15,219 nucleotides of DNA from contig DAOUMU010000415.1 of the NCBI GenBank assembly GCA_034409055.1, positions 1 through 15,219 of the forward strand, written 5' to 3'. The notes beneath the pieces were generated by a model, which saw only the letters and a list, made by a program, of their open reading frames with translations, was not told the DNA's origin and searched no databases. Below are positions 1 through 6,662 of this stretch, in pieces (position 1 is the first letter of the stretch; each line of letters starts with the position of its first letter). Origin of the DNA: DAOUMU01 sp034409055. Lineage in GTDB: Bacteria; Chloroflexota; Anaerolineae; 4572-78; J111. Position numbers and translations under genes: made by a program.

Positions 1-14
1 TATCAGTTATCAGC

Positions 15-44
15 GGCCCAGACCTGCCAGGTCTTCAATGGGCC
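15..44. repeat. nested palindrome downstream of the permease gene
   Basis: An outer 6-bp pair GGCCCA (15-20) / TGGGCC (39-44) overlaps an inner pair AGACCT (20-25) / AGGTCT (29-34). The two pairings share base 20, so they are alternatives or a partly nested cruciform. It lies about 160 nt after the last transporter stop codon. There is no T-tract on either strand, so it is not a classic terminator. The 9-mer CAGGTCTTC (28-36) recurs at 4351-4359. Confidence 0.45.
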
Positions 45-64
45 AGAAACATACGCTCCAAGTC

Positions 65-93
65 GGTCCGTGACCGGCGGCAGGTCACGGACC
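65..93. repeat. perfect 11-bp hairpin (GGTCCGTGACC core)
   Basis: GGTCCGTGACC (65-75) and its exact complement GGTCACGGACC (83-93) flank a 7-nt loop. It sits about 110 nt beyond the stop of the last permease gene in the direction of transcription. No run of T follows on the minus strand, so it could stabilise or protect the 3' end of the mRNA but is not a typical intrinsic terminator. The same 11-mer GGTCACGGACC recurs at 4396-4406 inside the structured element there, which suggests a shared repeat family. Confidence 0.7.
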
Positions 94-111
94 ACGCCGC
101 GAGCAAAGATT

Positions 112-128
112 TGTTTCTTAGCAGTAAT
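112..128 (-). repeat. 17-bp dispersed repeat, left copy
   Basis: On the minus strand this reads ATTACTGCTAAGAAACA, and the identical 17-mer is found on the plus strand at 15015-15031. Both copies sit in AT-rich, low-complexity ATTACC/ATTACTG-type sequence outside genes. This fits the short extragenic repeats common in Chloroflexota and cyanobacteria; no function is visible. Confidence 0.55.
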
Positions 129-200
129 AACCGAACCCTGAACACCGATTACTGTTCTTGGTAGGCGATGCCGTCTGAGCGCTCCTTGGGGCGTAAATCT

Positions 201-1076
201 TCACTCTTTTATGTATGGGATTGCGAGCGCTTCAGGTTTTGCTGCCCCCCACCTGATCCTAAACCACTTCGATGACATGAGTAGCAAAACTCCCACGGTT
301 ATGACAAAGGGAACCGTTCTCCAGATGTACCTGGACAGAACACCGGGGAGTACGAGTTGTGGGTTGAGCGAGAGTTGCCACAAGGTTCCAAAAAGTAAGG
401 AACCAGCAAGCAGGATCAAAGGATTCCACATGGAAAAAAAGACGAGAGCCAGGGCGATGAAACCCCAGCCCATGAGAAAGTTATAGTTCCAGACCGGGTT
501 GTAATCCAGAGAGTAAATCGCACCCGCAAGCCCCATGAGCATCCCCCCGATTGTTACACAGAGATAGCGAGTTTTGGCGACGTCTATACCTGAAACTTCC
601 GCGACCGACGGATTCTCTCCCACCGATCTTATCCTCAGTCCCAGGCTCGTCTTGGAAAGCACGAACCACGTAACGACTACAAGCGCGACTCCGACATAAA
701 AGAATGGGGAAAGACCCAAGATAGTGGGTATCCTGTCCATTCCCAAAGGTCCTGTGTATGGGTTGCCTATGTAGGTGGTGAGGCCGAAGCCCAGGATCCA
801 TATACCCATCCCGACCACAACCTGGTCAACCCTCAGCGTTACGGAAAAGAATGCGTGGAGAAGGCCGAGTAGACCTCCGATGGCAATCCCCACTAAGAAG
901 CCGAGCAAATAGCTTCCGGTGGATTGAGCGGCGATGAACCCCAGGGTAGCACCGAAAAGCATCACCCCCTCGATCCCAACGTTCAGAACTCCTGAACGCT
1001 GGTTGATCAGTTCGCCGAGAGCGGCAATTGTGAAAATCGTTGAGGCGTCCAGACTTCTAGCGAGAAACTCCCACAT
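201..1076 (-). CDS. ABC transporter permease, BMP/nucleoside type (NupQ/YufQ-like)
   Basis: This is the second membrane subunit of the BMP-linked importer, 291 residues, of the BPD_transp_2 (PF02653) type. It is almost entirely hydrophobic, with roughly eight to nine membrane segments. Family marks are GVLNVGIEGVMLFGA (residues 29-43) and VDQVVVGMGI (83-92), the loop expected to meet the ATPase. Its length is typical for NupQ-like proteins. The ATG is preceded by AGGAGAGG on the minus strand, and the first 20 nt overlap the end of the upstream permease gene, which implies translational coupling. With that permease it should form the pore for a nucleoside, purine base or similar solute; the substrate is inferred from the family and from the deoD gene upstream. 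No T-tract terminator follows the stop. Confidence 0.9.
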   Translation of the reverse strand: MWEFLARSLDASTIFTIAALGELINQRSGVLNVGIEGVMLFGATLGFIAAQSTGSYLLGFLVGIAIGGLLGLLHAFFSVTLRVDQVVVGMGIWILGFGLTTYIGNPYTGPLGMDRIPTILGLSPFFYVGVALVVVTWFVLSKTSLGLRIRSVGENPSVAEVSGIDVAKTRYLCVTIGGMLMGLAGAIYSLDYNPVWNYNFLMGWGFIALALVFFSMWNPLILLAGSLLFGTLWQLSLNPQLVLPGVLSRYIWRTVPFVITVGVLLLMSSKWFRIRWGAAKPEALAIPYIKE

Positions 1077-2184
1077 CTAACCTCTCCTTTTTTACCCATA
1101 CGATCTTATAACGATAAAAGAATTGAAATGCGACGAGCGTAATCATTAAAACTCCGAGCAGGGCATAATCCACGCCAAAGCTCATATTGAGTTTTCCCTG
1201 GACGAATCTGCCACCTATGGACAATCCTCCGAAGAGCAGCGCTACCGGAATCGCCGCTAAAGGGTTTCCGAGGGAAATCAATCCACAGATGATCCCATAG
1301 AAAGATAGGTCGCCAAAATACCCGTAGTTCCTCGCAATTTTATAGACGCCGGGAACCGCGGCGAAATAGTGGTACCCAGCCCAACCGGCCACAGCACCTC
1401 CTATGATAAAAACCAGGAGCGGCATCTTGAATGGACTTATCCCGGCGTATTCGGCCGCAGCCGGGTTATGACCGTAGGCTTTGATTTGATATCCGATTTT
1501 GGTTTTGGCAAACATAAAGTACAGCAATACGGCCAGGCCAAGGGCGAGGAAGATCGTGATGGGGACGTCCATGATCAGAGGCGCGTATACAGAAGGGGGT
1601 AGCTCAAAGCTTTCACCTCTCCCACCGGGATTCATGAAGGGACCTCCCTCTTTGATCATGAATGAAACCAGCCAGAAAGTTATAAAGTTTAACATCATGG
1701 TCACCACGATCTCGTTAAGGTTGAACTTCCCCTTCAGAAACCCGGCAATCGCTCCAAGTCCTGCCCCGCCCAAGGCTGCCACGATCAACATTAATGGGAT
1801 GACAATTGCAGGGGGAAGCTCCGCGCTAAGAGACTCCTTTCCGCCAAAGGCAAATAGGACGGCGAAAGCGCCCAACGCTCCGGCGTAAAGCTGCCCCGCC
1901 ATCCCGATGTTCCAGAGCCCGGCTCTAAAAGGGATGATGAATGCGGACGTACACAGCACCAGGAATATGAACCTGTTGATCGTCAGCGGCAGGCCATAAG
2001 GATTTGCGAAAGCGTAGGAAAAGATCTCCTGATAAGCGAACAGCGGGTTGATCCCGGCCAGGATGAAGATGAAGCCGAAAAGCACGAGGGCGAAGATTAT
2101 CGCCAGGATTGAGATGATCGCTGCCTCCCAACCGTTTAACGTCAACCTCTTCTCGAGCTTCAATTCATAGCTACCGATCCTCAT
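1057..2184 (-). CDS. ABC transporter permease, BMP/nucleoside type (NupP/YufP-like)
   Basis: First membrane subunit of the importer, 375 residues, of the BPD_transp_2 family. A short charged N-terminus (1-18) leads into a first membrane helix (about 22-43), followed by roughly eight to nine more. Family marks are GLWNIGMAGQLYAGALGA (89-106) and NEIVVTMMLN (157-166), the equivalent of the ATPase-contacting loop. The start ATG shares four bases (ATGA) with the stop of the ATPase gene and is preceded by a G-rich ribosome site (AAAGGGGGAAG). The 3' end overlaps the second permease by 20 nt. It is longer than its partner, as usual for this pair: NupP-like proteins run about 350-380 residues and NupQ-like about 290-320. 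It acts in the inner (cytoplasmic) membrane. Confidence 0.9.
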   Translation of the reverse strand: MRIGSYELKLEKRLTLNGWEAAIISILAIIFALVLFGFIFILAGINPLFAYQEIFSYAFANPYGLPLTINRFIFLVLCTSAFIIPFRAGLWNIGMAGQLYAGALGAFAVLFAFGGKESLSAELPPAIVIPLMLIVAALGGAGLGAIAGFLKGKFNLNEIVVTMMLNFITFWLVSFMIKEGGPFMNPGGRGESFELPPSVYAPLIMDVPITIFLALGLAVLLYFMFAKTKIGYQIKAYGHNPAAAEYAGISPFKMPLLVFIIGGAVAGWAGYHYFAAVPGVYKIARNYGYFGDLSFYGIICGLISLGNPLAAIPVALLFGGLSIGGRFVQGKLNMSFGVDYALLGVLMITLVAFQFFYRYKIVWVKKERLDVGVSR

Positions 2185-3737
2185 ATCTCTTCCCCCTTTA
2201 GACGCAAACCAGCCATCATAGCCCCCACGCTCTCCCTCTTGGCCTCCTCCCCCGGGATGATGCCCATGAACTCTCCTTCATAAATCGGTGCCACCCAATC
2301 GCTCAACGATAAAACCTCATCGAGGTCCTCGGAAATGAGGAGAATACCGGCTTTTTCCTGCTTCGCCTCCATGAGCTTGTTCCGCACGAACTCCGTCGCC
2401 CCTACATCAAGTCCTTGGGTTGGTAGATTAGCGATCAGAAACCGCGGTTTACGTGAAAGCACGCGGGCCAGGATGAGTTTTTGGAGGTTTCCTCCAGATA
2501 GGTTTTTGGCCTTCGTGTCTGGACTCGGAGCCGCCACGCCGTACTCGGAGACGATTGCTTCTGTAAACTTTCGTATACTCCTGTAATCCACGATCCCTCG
2601 CCGGGAGAAATTATCATCAAAGTAATAGTTCATCGTGACATTTTCCACCAGGGAGAAATCGCCGATCGAACCCACTTCTATGCGTTCGGAGGGAATGTAC
2701 CCTATCCCCCTCTGCCATCTTTCTAAGCTGGAGGAAAAAGTGATGTCTTTGTCATCAAGAATCACCTTACCTTCCTCCGCCTGGCGGAGACCGGCAAGAA
2801 CCTGGGCTAACTCGTGTTGCCCATTACCGGAGATCCCGGCTATGCCGAAGATTTCGCCTTCACGCACAGAAAAGGAAACACCTTTCAAAGCCAGAACACC
2901 TTTGTCGCTGAGAGCGGAGAGGTTTTCTACCTGAAGGATGGGTTTCCCCTTCTCGACCCTTGCCCTCTCTATCCTGAAGATGACTTCTCTCCCCACCATT
3001 TCCTTAGCCAGACTCTTCTCCGTTGCGCGTCCCGTCTCTAAGCGGGCCGTGACTTTTCCACGTCTCAGAACCGTCACCCGGTCGCTTATCGCCAGCACTA
3101 TGGGGAGTTTATGGGTGATGAACGGGATTATGGCCAGTTCATCGCTAGCCATAGCTTCGATGGAGGCCAAGAGTTTCTTCGTTTCGGGAGGCGCCAGTGC
3201 GGAAGTCGGCTCGTCCAGAATGAGGACCTTGGCCCCGCGATAGAGGGCCTTCAGGATCTCCACCACCTGCTTTTCTCCTTCTGAAAGTTGCCAGACTTTC
3301 GCCCTGAGGTCTATCTTGAAGCCGTATCTCTCGCAGAGTTCCTTTACTTCCTCCCCGGTCCTCTTCAGGTTCAGAATTTTCCCAGCCCTTGGGTGCCCGA
3401 GGATTATGTTTTCGATCACCGTGTGAGCGGACACCAGTTTGCGGTTTTGATGAACCATCCCTATCCCCAGATCGATGGCGTCCAGAGGTGATCTGAAATT
3501 GACCCTCTGACCGCCGATGTAGATCGCGCCTTCGTCGGGTTGATGTAACCCGAACAGGATACTCATCAAGGTGGTTTTCCCGGCGCCGTTCTCCCCGAGG
3601 ACTGCGTGAATCTCGCCCGCTTTCATCTCGAAATCTATGTGGTCATTGGCGACGACCCCCGGAAATCTCTTCGTGATTCCCCTTGCCTCTAAGACCGTCT
3701 CTCCACGTTTTATCCCTTCCAGGAGCTCTTTTTGCAT
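2181..3737 (-). CDS. double-domain ABC ATPase of a BMP-type nucleoside importer (NupO/YufO-like)
   Basis: Energises the importer. Two ATPase domains are fused in one chain, 518 residues from this start. Domain 1: Walker A GENGAGKT (48-55), Q-loop Q97, signature LSEGEKQ (151-157), Walker B VLILDEP (171-177), switch His209. Domain 2 is degenerate: GISGNGQ (301-307) lacks the Walker A lysine, the signature LSGGNLQK (413-420) is intact, Walker B reads FLIANLPT with no acidic pair, and SED replaces the switch His. One active and one inactive site is normal for NupO/RbsA-like proteins. The start is uncertain. I chose ATG at 3737 because AGGAAGAG lies just upstream and the length fits; ATG 3800 or GTG 3809 would add 21 or 24 residues, and 3800 has a weaker GGTGG site. 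The 3' end overlaps the permease by four bases. A promoter (4007-4033) and a MITE-like insertion (3821-3970) precede it. Confidence 0.92.
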   Translation of the reverse strand: MQKELLEGIKRGETVLEARGITKRFPGVVANDHIDFEMKAGEIHAVLGENGAGKTTLMSILFGLHQPDEGAIYIGGQRVNFRSPLDAIDLGIGMVHQNRKLVSAHTVIENIILGHPRAGKILNLKRTGEEVKELCERYGFKIDLRAKVWQLSEGEKQVVEILKALYRGAKVLILDEPTSALAPPETKKLLASIEAMASDELAIIPFITHKLPIVLAISDRVTVLRRGKVTARLETGRATEKSLAKEMVGREVIFRIERARVEKGKPILQVENLSALSDKGVLALKGVSFSVREGEIFGIAGISGNGQHELAQVLAGLRQAEEGKVILDDKDITFSSSLERWQRGIGYIPSERIEVGSIGDFSLVENVTMNYYFDDNFSRRGIVDYRSIRKFTEAIVSEYGVAAPSPDTKAKNLSGGNLQKLILARVLSRKPRFLIANLPTQGLDVGATEFVRNKLMEAKQEKAGILLISEDLDEVLSLSDWVAPIYEGEFMGIIPGEEAKRESVGAMMAGLRLKGEEI

Positions 3738-3812
3738 TTGTCTCTCTTCCTGGGATTTCCTCAATGAAAAATGTTCTATCTCCAGAGCCAGGCTCCGCAT
3801 TTCAGCCACCGA

Positions 3813-3978
3813 AGTACAGCGGTAGTCCCCCGGTTAAGTGTTGGTGACTAAACGAGACACAAAATTTAACCACAGAGACACGGAGAACACAGAGAAAACT
3901 ATAAAAAATCTCTGTGAACTCCGTGCCTCCGTGGTGAATCTGTCCGCCAACACTCAACAGGGGTACTATCAGTACAGC
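3813..3978. mobile_element. 150-bp MITE-like insertion (3821-3970) with 8-bp target duplication
   Basis: The element at 3821-3970 is bounded by imperfect terminal inverted repeats: the left end starts GGTAGTCCCCCGGTTAAG and the complement of the right end starts GATAGTACCCCTGTTGAG, 21 of 26 positions matching. Directly outside are identical 8-bp repeats AGTACAGC at 3813-3820 and 3971-3978, the footprint of transposition. An inner inverted repeat (3869-3895 with 3909-3935, 23 of 27 matching, 13-nt loop) gives a long hairpin built on ACCACRGAGRCACGGAG. It has no open reading frame, so it must have been moved by an enzyme encoded elsewhere. Eight-base duplications occur in, for example, the IS66, IS256, ISL3 and IS1595 families; which one applies cannot be told here. 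It lies in the leader of the ATPase gene, downstream of its likely promoter. Confidence 0.8.
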
Positions 3979-3992
3979 CACCAAAATACGGC

Positions 3993-4011
3993 ATAATATC
4001 GGGGATATTAT
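3993..4011. promoter_or_regulatory. operator-like palindrome overlapping the -10 box
   Basis: A perfect 8-bp inverted repeat, ATAATATC (3993-4000) and GATATTAT (4004-4011) with a 3-bp centre, overlaps the -10 element of the promoter that faces the transporter genes. The position suits a repressor site that would block RNA polymerase. The sequence is AT-rich, so chance is possible. No regulator gene is in the window. Confidence 0.4.
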
Positions 4012-4033
4012 ACCTTGCTTCTAGACGAGTCAA
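4007..4033 (-). promoter_or_regulatory. sigma-70-type promoter for the ABC transporter genes
   Basis: On the minus strand TTGACT (4033-4028) is followed after 15 bp by TATAAT (4012-4007), a perfect -10 box. Shifting the -10 to TAATAT gives the usual 17-bp spacing. It faces the ATPase gene and lies roughly 200-270 nt ahead of its candidate starts, a distance that includes the 150-bp insertion. The transporter genes therefore probably have their own promoter besides any read-through from the lipoprotein gene. Confidence 0.5.
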
Positions 4034-4192
4034 ATTTGTGGAAGCTATAGACGTAGTTATTGACATCGAGCGGTTTTCCGGACCAAGTGCGTAGATCAGT
4101 GACTTGGATTGGGGCTGTTTGTGCTTCGCAGCATCCCCCTGTCATTTTATCGTCTATTCTCAGGAATAGCGTTATGAATAAGATCTACTGGT
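4034..4192. other. intergenic stretch with no recognised feature
   Basis: Part of the 0.7-kb gap between the solute-binding protein gene and the ATPase gene. I see no open reading frame with coding character, no RNA gene and no strong inverted repeat in this part. The rest of the gap is occupied by the structured elements at 3821-3970, 4193-4249 and 4275-4436. Confidence 0.4.
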
Positions 4193-4249
4193 AGGCATGA
4201 GGCTCCCTCCTTTGGGAGTTTTCCCCTCAAGAATGAGAGCCTCATGCCT
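4193..4249. repeat. perfect 13-bp inverted repeat with 31-nt loop
   Basis: AGGCATGAGGCTC (4193-4205) pairs exactly with GAGCCTCATGCCT (4237-4249). It lies about 250 nt downstream of the lipoprotein stop codon. On the minus strand the stem is followed by ACCAGTAGATC, not a T-run, so it is not a standard intrinsic terminator. It may stall transcription or protect the upstream mRNA, or be a short palindromic repeat. No clear flanking duplication is visible. Confidence 0.65.
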
Positions 4250-4274
4250 CTTGACTACTAGACCTCCATTTCAA

Positions 4275-4436
4275 AAGTTTTTAGGATAAAGGCTGGTAAC
4301 TCTGCCCTGCTCGTAGTGGGTCCGTCCCACAGGGAGGCAGCAAAGCTGCACAGGTCTTCGCACTGATCCGCGTATTTACCGGGGCAAAGCCGTCTGGTCA
4401 CGGACCAGACAGGAGCAAGAATTACCCTAAAAACTT
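4275..4436 (-). repeat. 162-bp structured element: closing stem plus three hairpins
   Basis: The ends form an inverted repeat (4275-4289 with 4422-4436, 14 of 15 bases paired). Inside lie a second enclosing pair TGCTC (4308-4312) / GAGCA (4413-4417) and three local hairpins: GTGGG/CCCAC (4316-4330), GGCAGC-type GCAGC/GCTGC (4337-4349) and GTCTGGT/ACCAGAC (4392-4410). On the minus strand, the direction of all genes, this would be a multibranched RNA starting about 60 nt after the lipoprotein stop. It could be a small mobile element, a 3'-end mRNA structure or a structured RNA. No flanking duplication is seen. It shares CAGGTCTTC, GGTCACGGACC and GAGCAA in the same order with 28-106, so a related, diverged copy may lie at the left edge. 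Confidence 0.6.
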
Positions 4437-4496
4437 ATGGGAAGCAGCACCAGAGGTTGTTATACATCAGATCGAAGGAGACTACCGACCTCTGTT

Positions 4497-5801
4497 TCAC
4501 TCCAGTATCTCCATACCCTCCAGGTCGAAGTTGAACTCTGAAAGCAGCCACTCGTCCGACGGCATCTCACCGGCTGGCTTGACCACTGTCCCCACGGGTG
4601 GAATCGGCAAATTCTCCAGCTCCAAGCCGGTTCCGTTGCTCGCGAACTCGTGCTCGAAGAACGGATCCCACACTCCTTTGATCATCTGATCTCTTCTTTT
4701 CTCAACGAGTTCTATGATCTCAGCCGGAATCAATGGTCGTGCCTTTGGACTGATGGCCTCAACGCCCACCTTGTTATCATTCATGATGTCAACGGTTGGA
4801 AGTTCTGTGCCATCCGCCAGAATCATTTTGTCGTCCATGCCCAGATACAGTACTGTTTCTGGATTTTTATCGCCGGCCAACCAATCCTTGACTATACGCT
4901 CGTACATGACTTCCCAACGCGTGTCGAACGACACGGCCACGGTATCCGTGCTCGACCAGCCGTAATACCCCACGATGTCCATGTCCTTCCCTACGAACCA
5001 AATACCCGCTTCTTGGGCGGCATCCAGGGGGGACCCGGAATCGGTCTGCTGGGTCAAGACATCAACGTCGTACTGAGATATCAAGGTGTTTGCGATATCT
5101 CGCTCTTCCGTGGGCAGGTACCAGTCACCGGCGTACTTCACGTACACCGTGATGTCTTTATTTAGCAACTCTGCTGCATCCTTCACCCCAAGGTAAAAGC
5201 CGTTCTGCCGCCTGATGACCTGAACAGATGGGAATGCCGAGACGATGCCTATCTTGCCTGATTGGGTTAACGCCCCGGCGACGAGCCCTTCCAGGTAAAG
5301 CGCTTGATATTGCCTGGGGAAGAGTCTTATGAAGTTCCTCTTCGTAGTCAGATCGCTGGCAATGATGGATACAAAATAAACATCCGGGTACTTATCAGCT
5401 ATATCCTTCAAGGGCAGTCCCATGAACTCTGCGTTTCCCACGACTATGTCGGCCCCGTCAGCGATCAACTCTTCGCCGTAGGGAACTGTGAGATCAGGTC
5501 CTACTTCCTCTCTGTAGATGTATTCTACATCTGGATATTTTTCAGCGATTCGCTTTCCAGCACGATCGTGGGCTCCAGACCAAGTCGTCCCTTCAATTAT
5601 ACTGAAATGCTCGATCGCCAGAGTAGCACCCTCCTTTACTTCTACTTCTTTCTCAACCTCAACTTCCTTGACCACTTCGACCGTCTCAACGACTTTTTCG
5701 ACGACTGTCTCCGGCGTGGCGGGGGCACCGCATTGTGCCGCAATCAGGGTCAATACAACCGTTACAGAGAACAGCAAGAAGGCCGTTCGCTTTGAAAGCA
5801 T
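4497..5801 (-). CDS. BMP-family (PnrA-like) solute-binding lipoprotein
   Basis: Extracytoplasmic receptor of the ABC importer, 434 residues. An N-terminal signal peptide (Lys4-Arg5, then a hydrophobic core to about 22) ends at Cys24 in IAAQC; Gln at -1 is an unusual lipobox. Residues 25-56 are a Val/Glu/Lys-rich tether typical of Chloroflexota binding proteins. The mature domain opens with IEHFSIIEGTTWSGAHDRAG and has the Rossmann-like BMP fold (PF02608), with DGADIVVGNAEFM and FIRLFPRQYQALYLEGLVAG typical of the family. It is longer than usual (about 340-370) because of the tether and a C-terminal extension. The start at 5801 has a strong GAGGAGG site 7 nt upstream; an in-frame extension to 6014 would overlap the coxG-like gene and is rejected. 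Known BMP relatives bind nucleosides, but the substrate is inferred. The ABC subunits lie downstream after a 0.7-kb gap. Confidence 0.9.
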   Translation of the reverse strand: MLSKRTAFLLFSVTVVLTLIAAQCGAPATPETVVEKVVETVEVVKEVEVEKEVEVKEGATLAIEHFSIIEGTTWSGAHDRAGKRIAEKYPDVEYIYREEVGPDLTVPYGEELIADGADIVVGNAEFMGLPLKDIADKYPDVYFVSIIASDLTTKRNFIRLFPRQYQALYLEGLVAGALTQSGKIGIVSAFPSVQVIRRQNGFYLGVKDAAELLNKDITVYVKYAGDWYLPTEERDIANTLISQYDVDVLTQQTDSGSPLDAAQEAGIWFVGKDMDIVGYYGWSSTDTVAVSFDTRWEVMYERIVKDWLAGDKNPETVLYLGMDDKMILADGTELPTVDIMNDNKVGVEAISPKARPLIPAEIIELVEKRRDQMIKGVWDPFFEHEFASNGTGLELENLPIPPVGTVVKPAGEMPSDEWLLSEFNFDLEGMEILE

Positions 5802-5947
5802 TTTGAATCCTCCTCTCTCAATGGAATAACAGATGATTTGGCTTAGATATGTGAAACCAGTGTACGAACTACCCTGCAAATAACGCTTACCAGGGCAATC
5901 CATTAGAGATAAACTGGGCTCGGTCCACCACCTCCTTTCTACCTCCT

Positions 5948-6574
5948 CTATTTCCTCCTGCCTAATAGATATCCAATCGCCATGGACAGAATAGCCACGG
6001 CGACAACCACCCACACCATCCTGTTCTCAGGCGAGAAGATTTGGGCGACCATATCTTTGGTCACGCCGACTGCAAACTCCATTTCCGAGGGGGCCTGGTA
6101 TTCAACTGCCACACCCTCAGCCTCGCCTTTTAACCGAGCTTGCAGCGACCGGTTCAACGACTCGAACGCTTGTTTAGCCATGCTATTGGCTACCGTTTCT
6201 ATCAGTCGTTGACCTACATTAGCTATTGTGCCGCCAACTTGTAGTTCGCCCTCATATGTCATGAGCGTTCGGCCATCTTCTTGCTCAATCAACTTGCAAT
6301 CGCCGCTGCCCTTACCAAAGCCTGGAGCGCCTTTGCCCTCCACGGTCAAGGTGTAACTTTCGGGCGGCACTTCGTTTGAAACAACCAGTCTGCCGGAAAA
6401 GAGTCCGGTCACCGGCCCTATCCGAACATTCATCTTGCCTTCATATACATTTTCTTCGACTTTTTCCAGGCTTTGCGTGCCGGGCAAGGCTGTGGCCAGC
6501 ACATCCGGGTCACGCACCAGTTCCCAAACTACATCACGAGGCCCATCAAATAGATACTCACCTGCTAACTTCAT
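5948..6574 (-). CDS. CoxG-like SRPBCC protein with C-terminal membrane anchor
   Basis: Residues 1-150 match the CoxG family (PF06240, SRPBCC fold): MKLAGEYLFDGPRDVVWELVRDP at the start, LPGTQSLEKVEENVYEG, GPVTGLFSGRL and GKGSGDCKL, all typical spacing. A linker (about 151-185) leads to one membrane helix (186-204) ending in GRRK, so the soluble domain should stay on the cytoplasmic side. CoxG in Oligotropha helps attach CO dehydrogenase to the membrane; here the likely client is the Mo hydroxylase encoded immediately upstream, which it could tether or help mature. The total of 208 residues fits anchored CoxG proteins. The start ATG at 6574 has GGAAGGA upstream; an in-frame TTG at 6592 lies before that ribosome site. 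It is 71 nt after the large subunit gene and 146 nt before the lipoprotein gene. Confidence 0.88.
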   Translation of the reverse strand: MKLAGEYLFDGPRDVVWELVRDPDVLATALPGTQSLEKVEENVYEGKMNVRIGPVTGLFSGRLVVSNEVPPESYTLTVEGKGAPGFGKGSGDCKLIEQEDGRTLMTYEGELQVGGTIANVGQRLIETVANSMAKQAFESLNRSLQARLKGEAEGVAVEYQAPSEMEFAVGVTKDMVAQIFSPENRMVWVVVAVAILSMAIGYLLGRRK

Positions 6575-6600
6575 GATCGTATTTCCTTCCAACTAGAGAG

Positions 6601-6662
6601 TGGAGATGGGGAAATTGGAGATTATAAATCTCTAATCTTTAACCTCTAATCCCTAATCTCCT
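6601..6662. repeat. degenerate RGAGATT heptamer repeats at the end of the Mo-subunit gene
   Basis: Plus-strand units such as TGGAGAT, TTGGAGATT, AATCTCT, AATCTTT, CCTCTAAT and CCCTAATCTCC form a tract of roughly 7-bp periodicity. It includes a hairpin, GAGATT (6618-6623) and AATCTC (6627-6632) with a 3-nt loop. The tract runs into the coding sequence: on the minus strand GAGATTAGGGATTAG encodes the last residues EIRD and the TAG stop. The same repeat family is at 10961-11040 and 13574-13594. Confidence 0.65.

Noticed and set aside
65..93. Intrinsic terminator after the permease gene
   Set aside because: Strong stem but no run of T after it on either strand; the same holds for the stems at 4193-4249 and 15059-15098.
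5887..5931. 14-codon GTG-start frame after a GGAGG-rich stretch, possible leader peptide before the lipoprotein gene
   Set aside because: The ribosome site touches the start codon, the peptide has no attenuator-like run of one amino acid, and no alternative hairpins were found.
5802..5947. Purine riboswitch ahead of the binding protein gene
   Set aside because: Expected from the theme of the locus, but the conserved junction sequences of the purine aptamer are not seen here or ahead of deoD or the ATPase gene.
5802..6014. In-frame 71-residue N-terminal extension of the solute-binding protein
   Set aside because: It overlaps the CoxG-like gene, is not similar to a signal peptide, and a strong GAGGAGG site and lipoprotein signal begin at 5801.
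6601..6662. CRISPR-like array in the repeated ATTAGAGATT tracts
   Set aside because: Units are about 7 bp, degenerate and contiguous, with no unique spacers.
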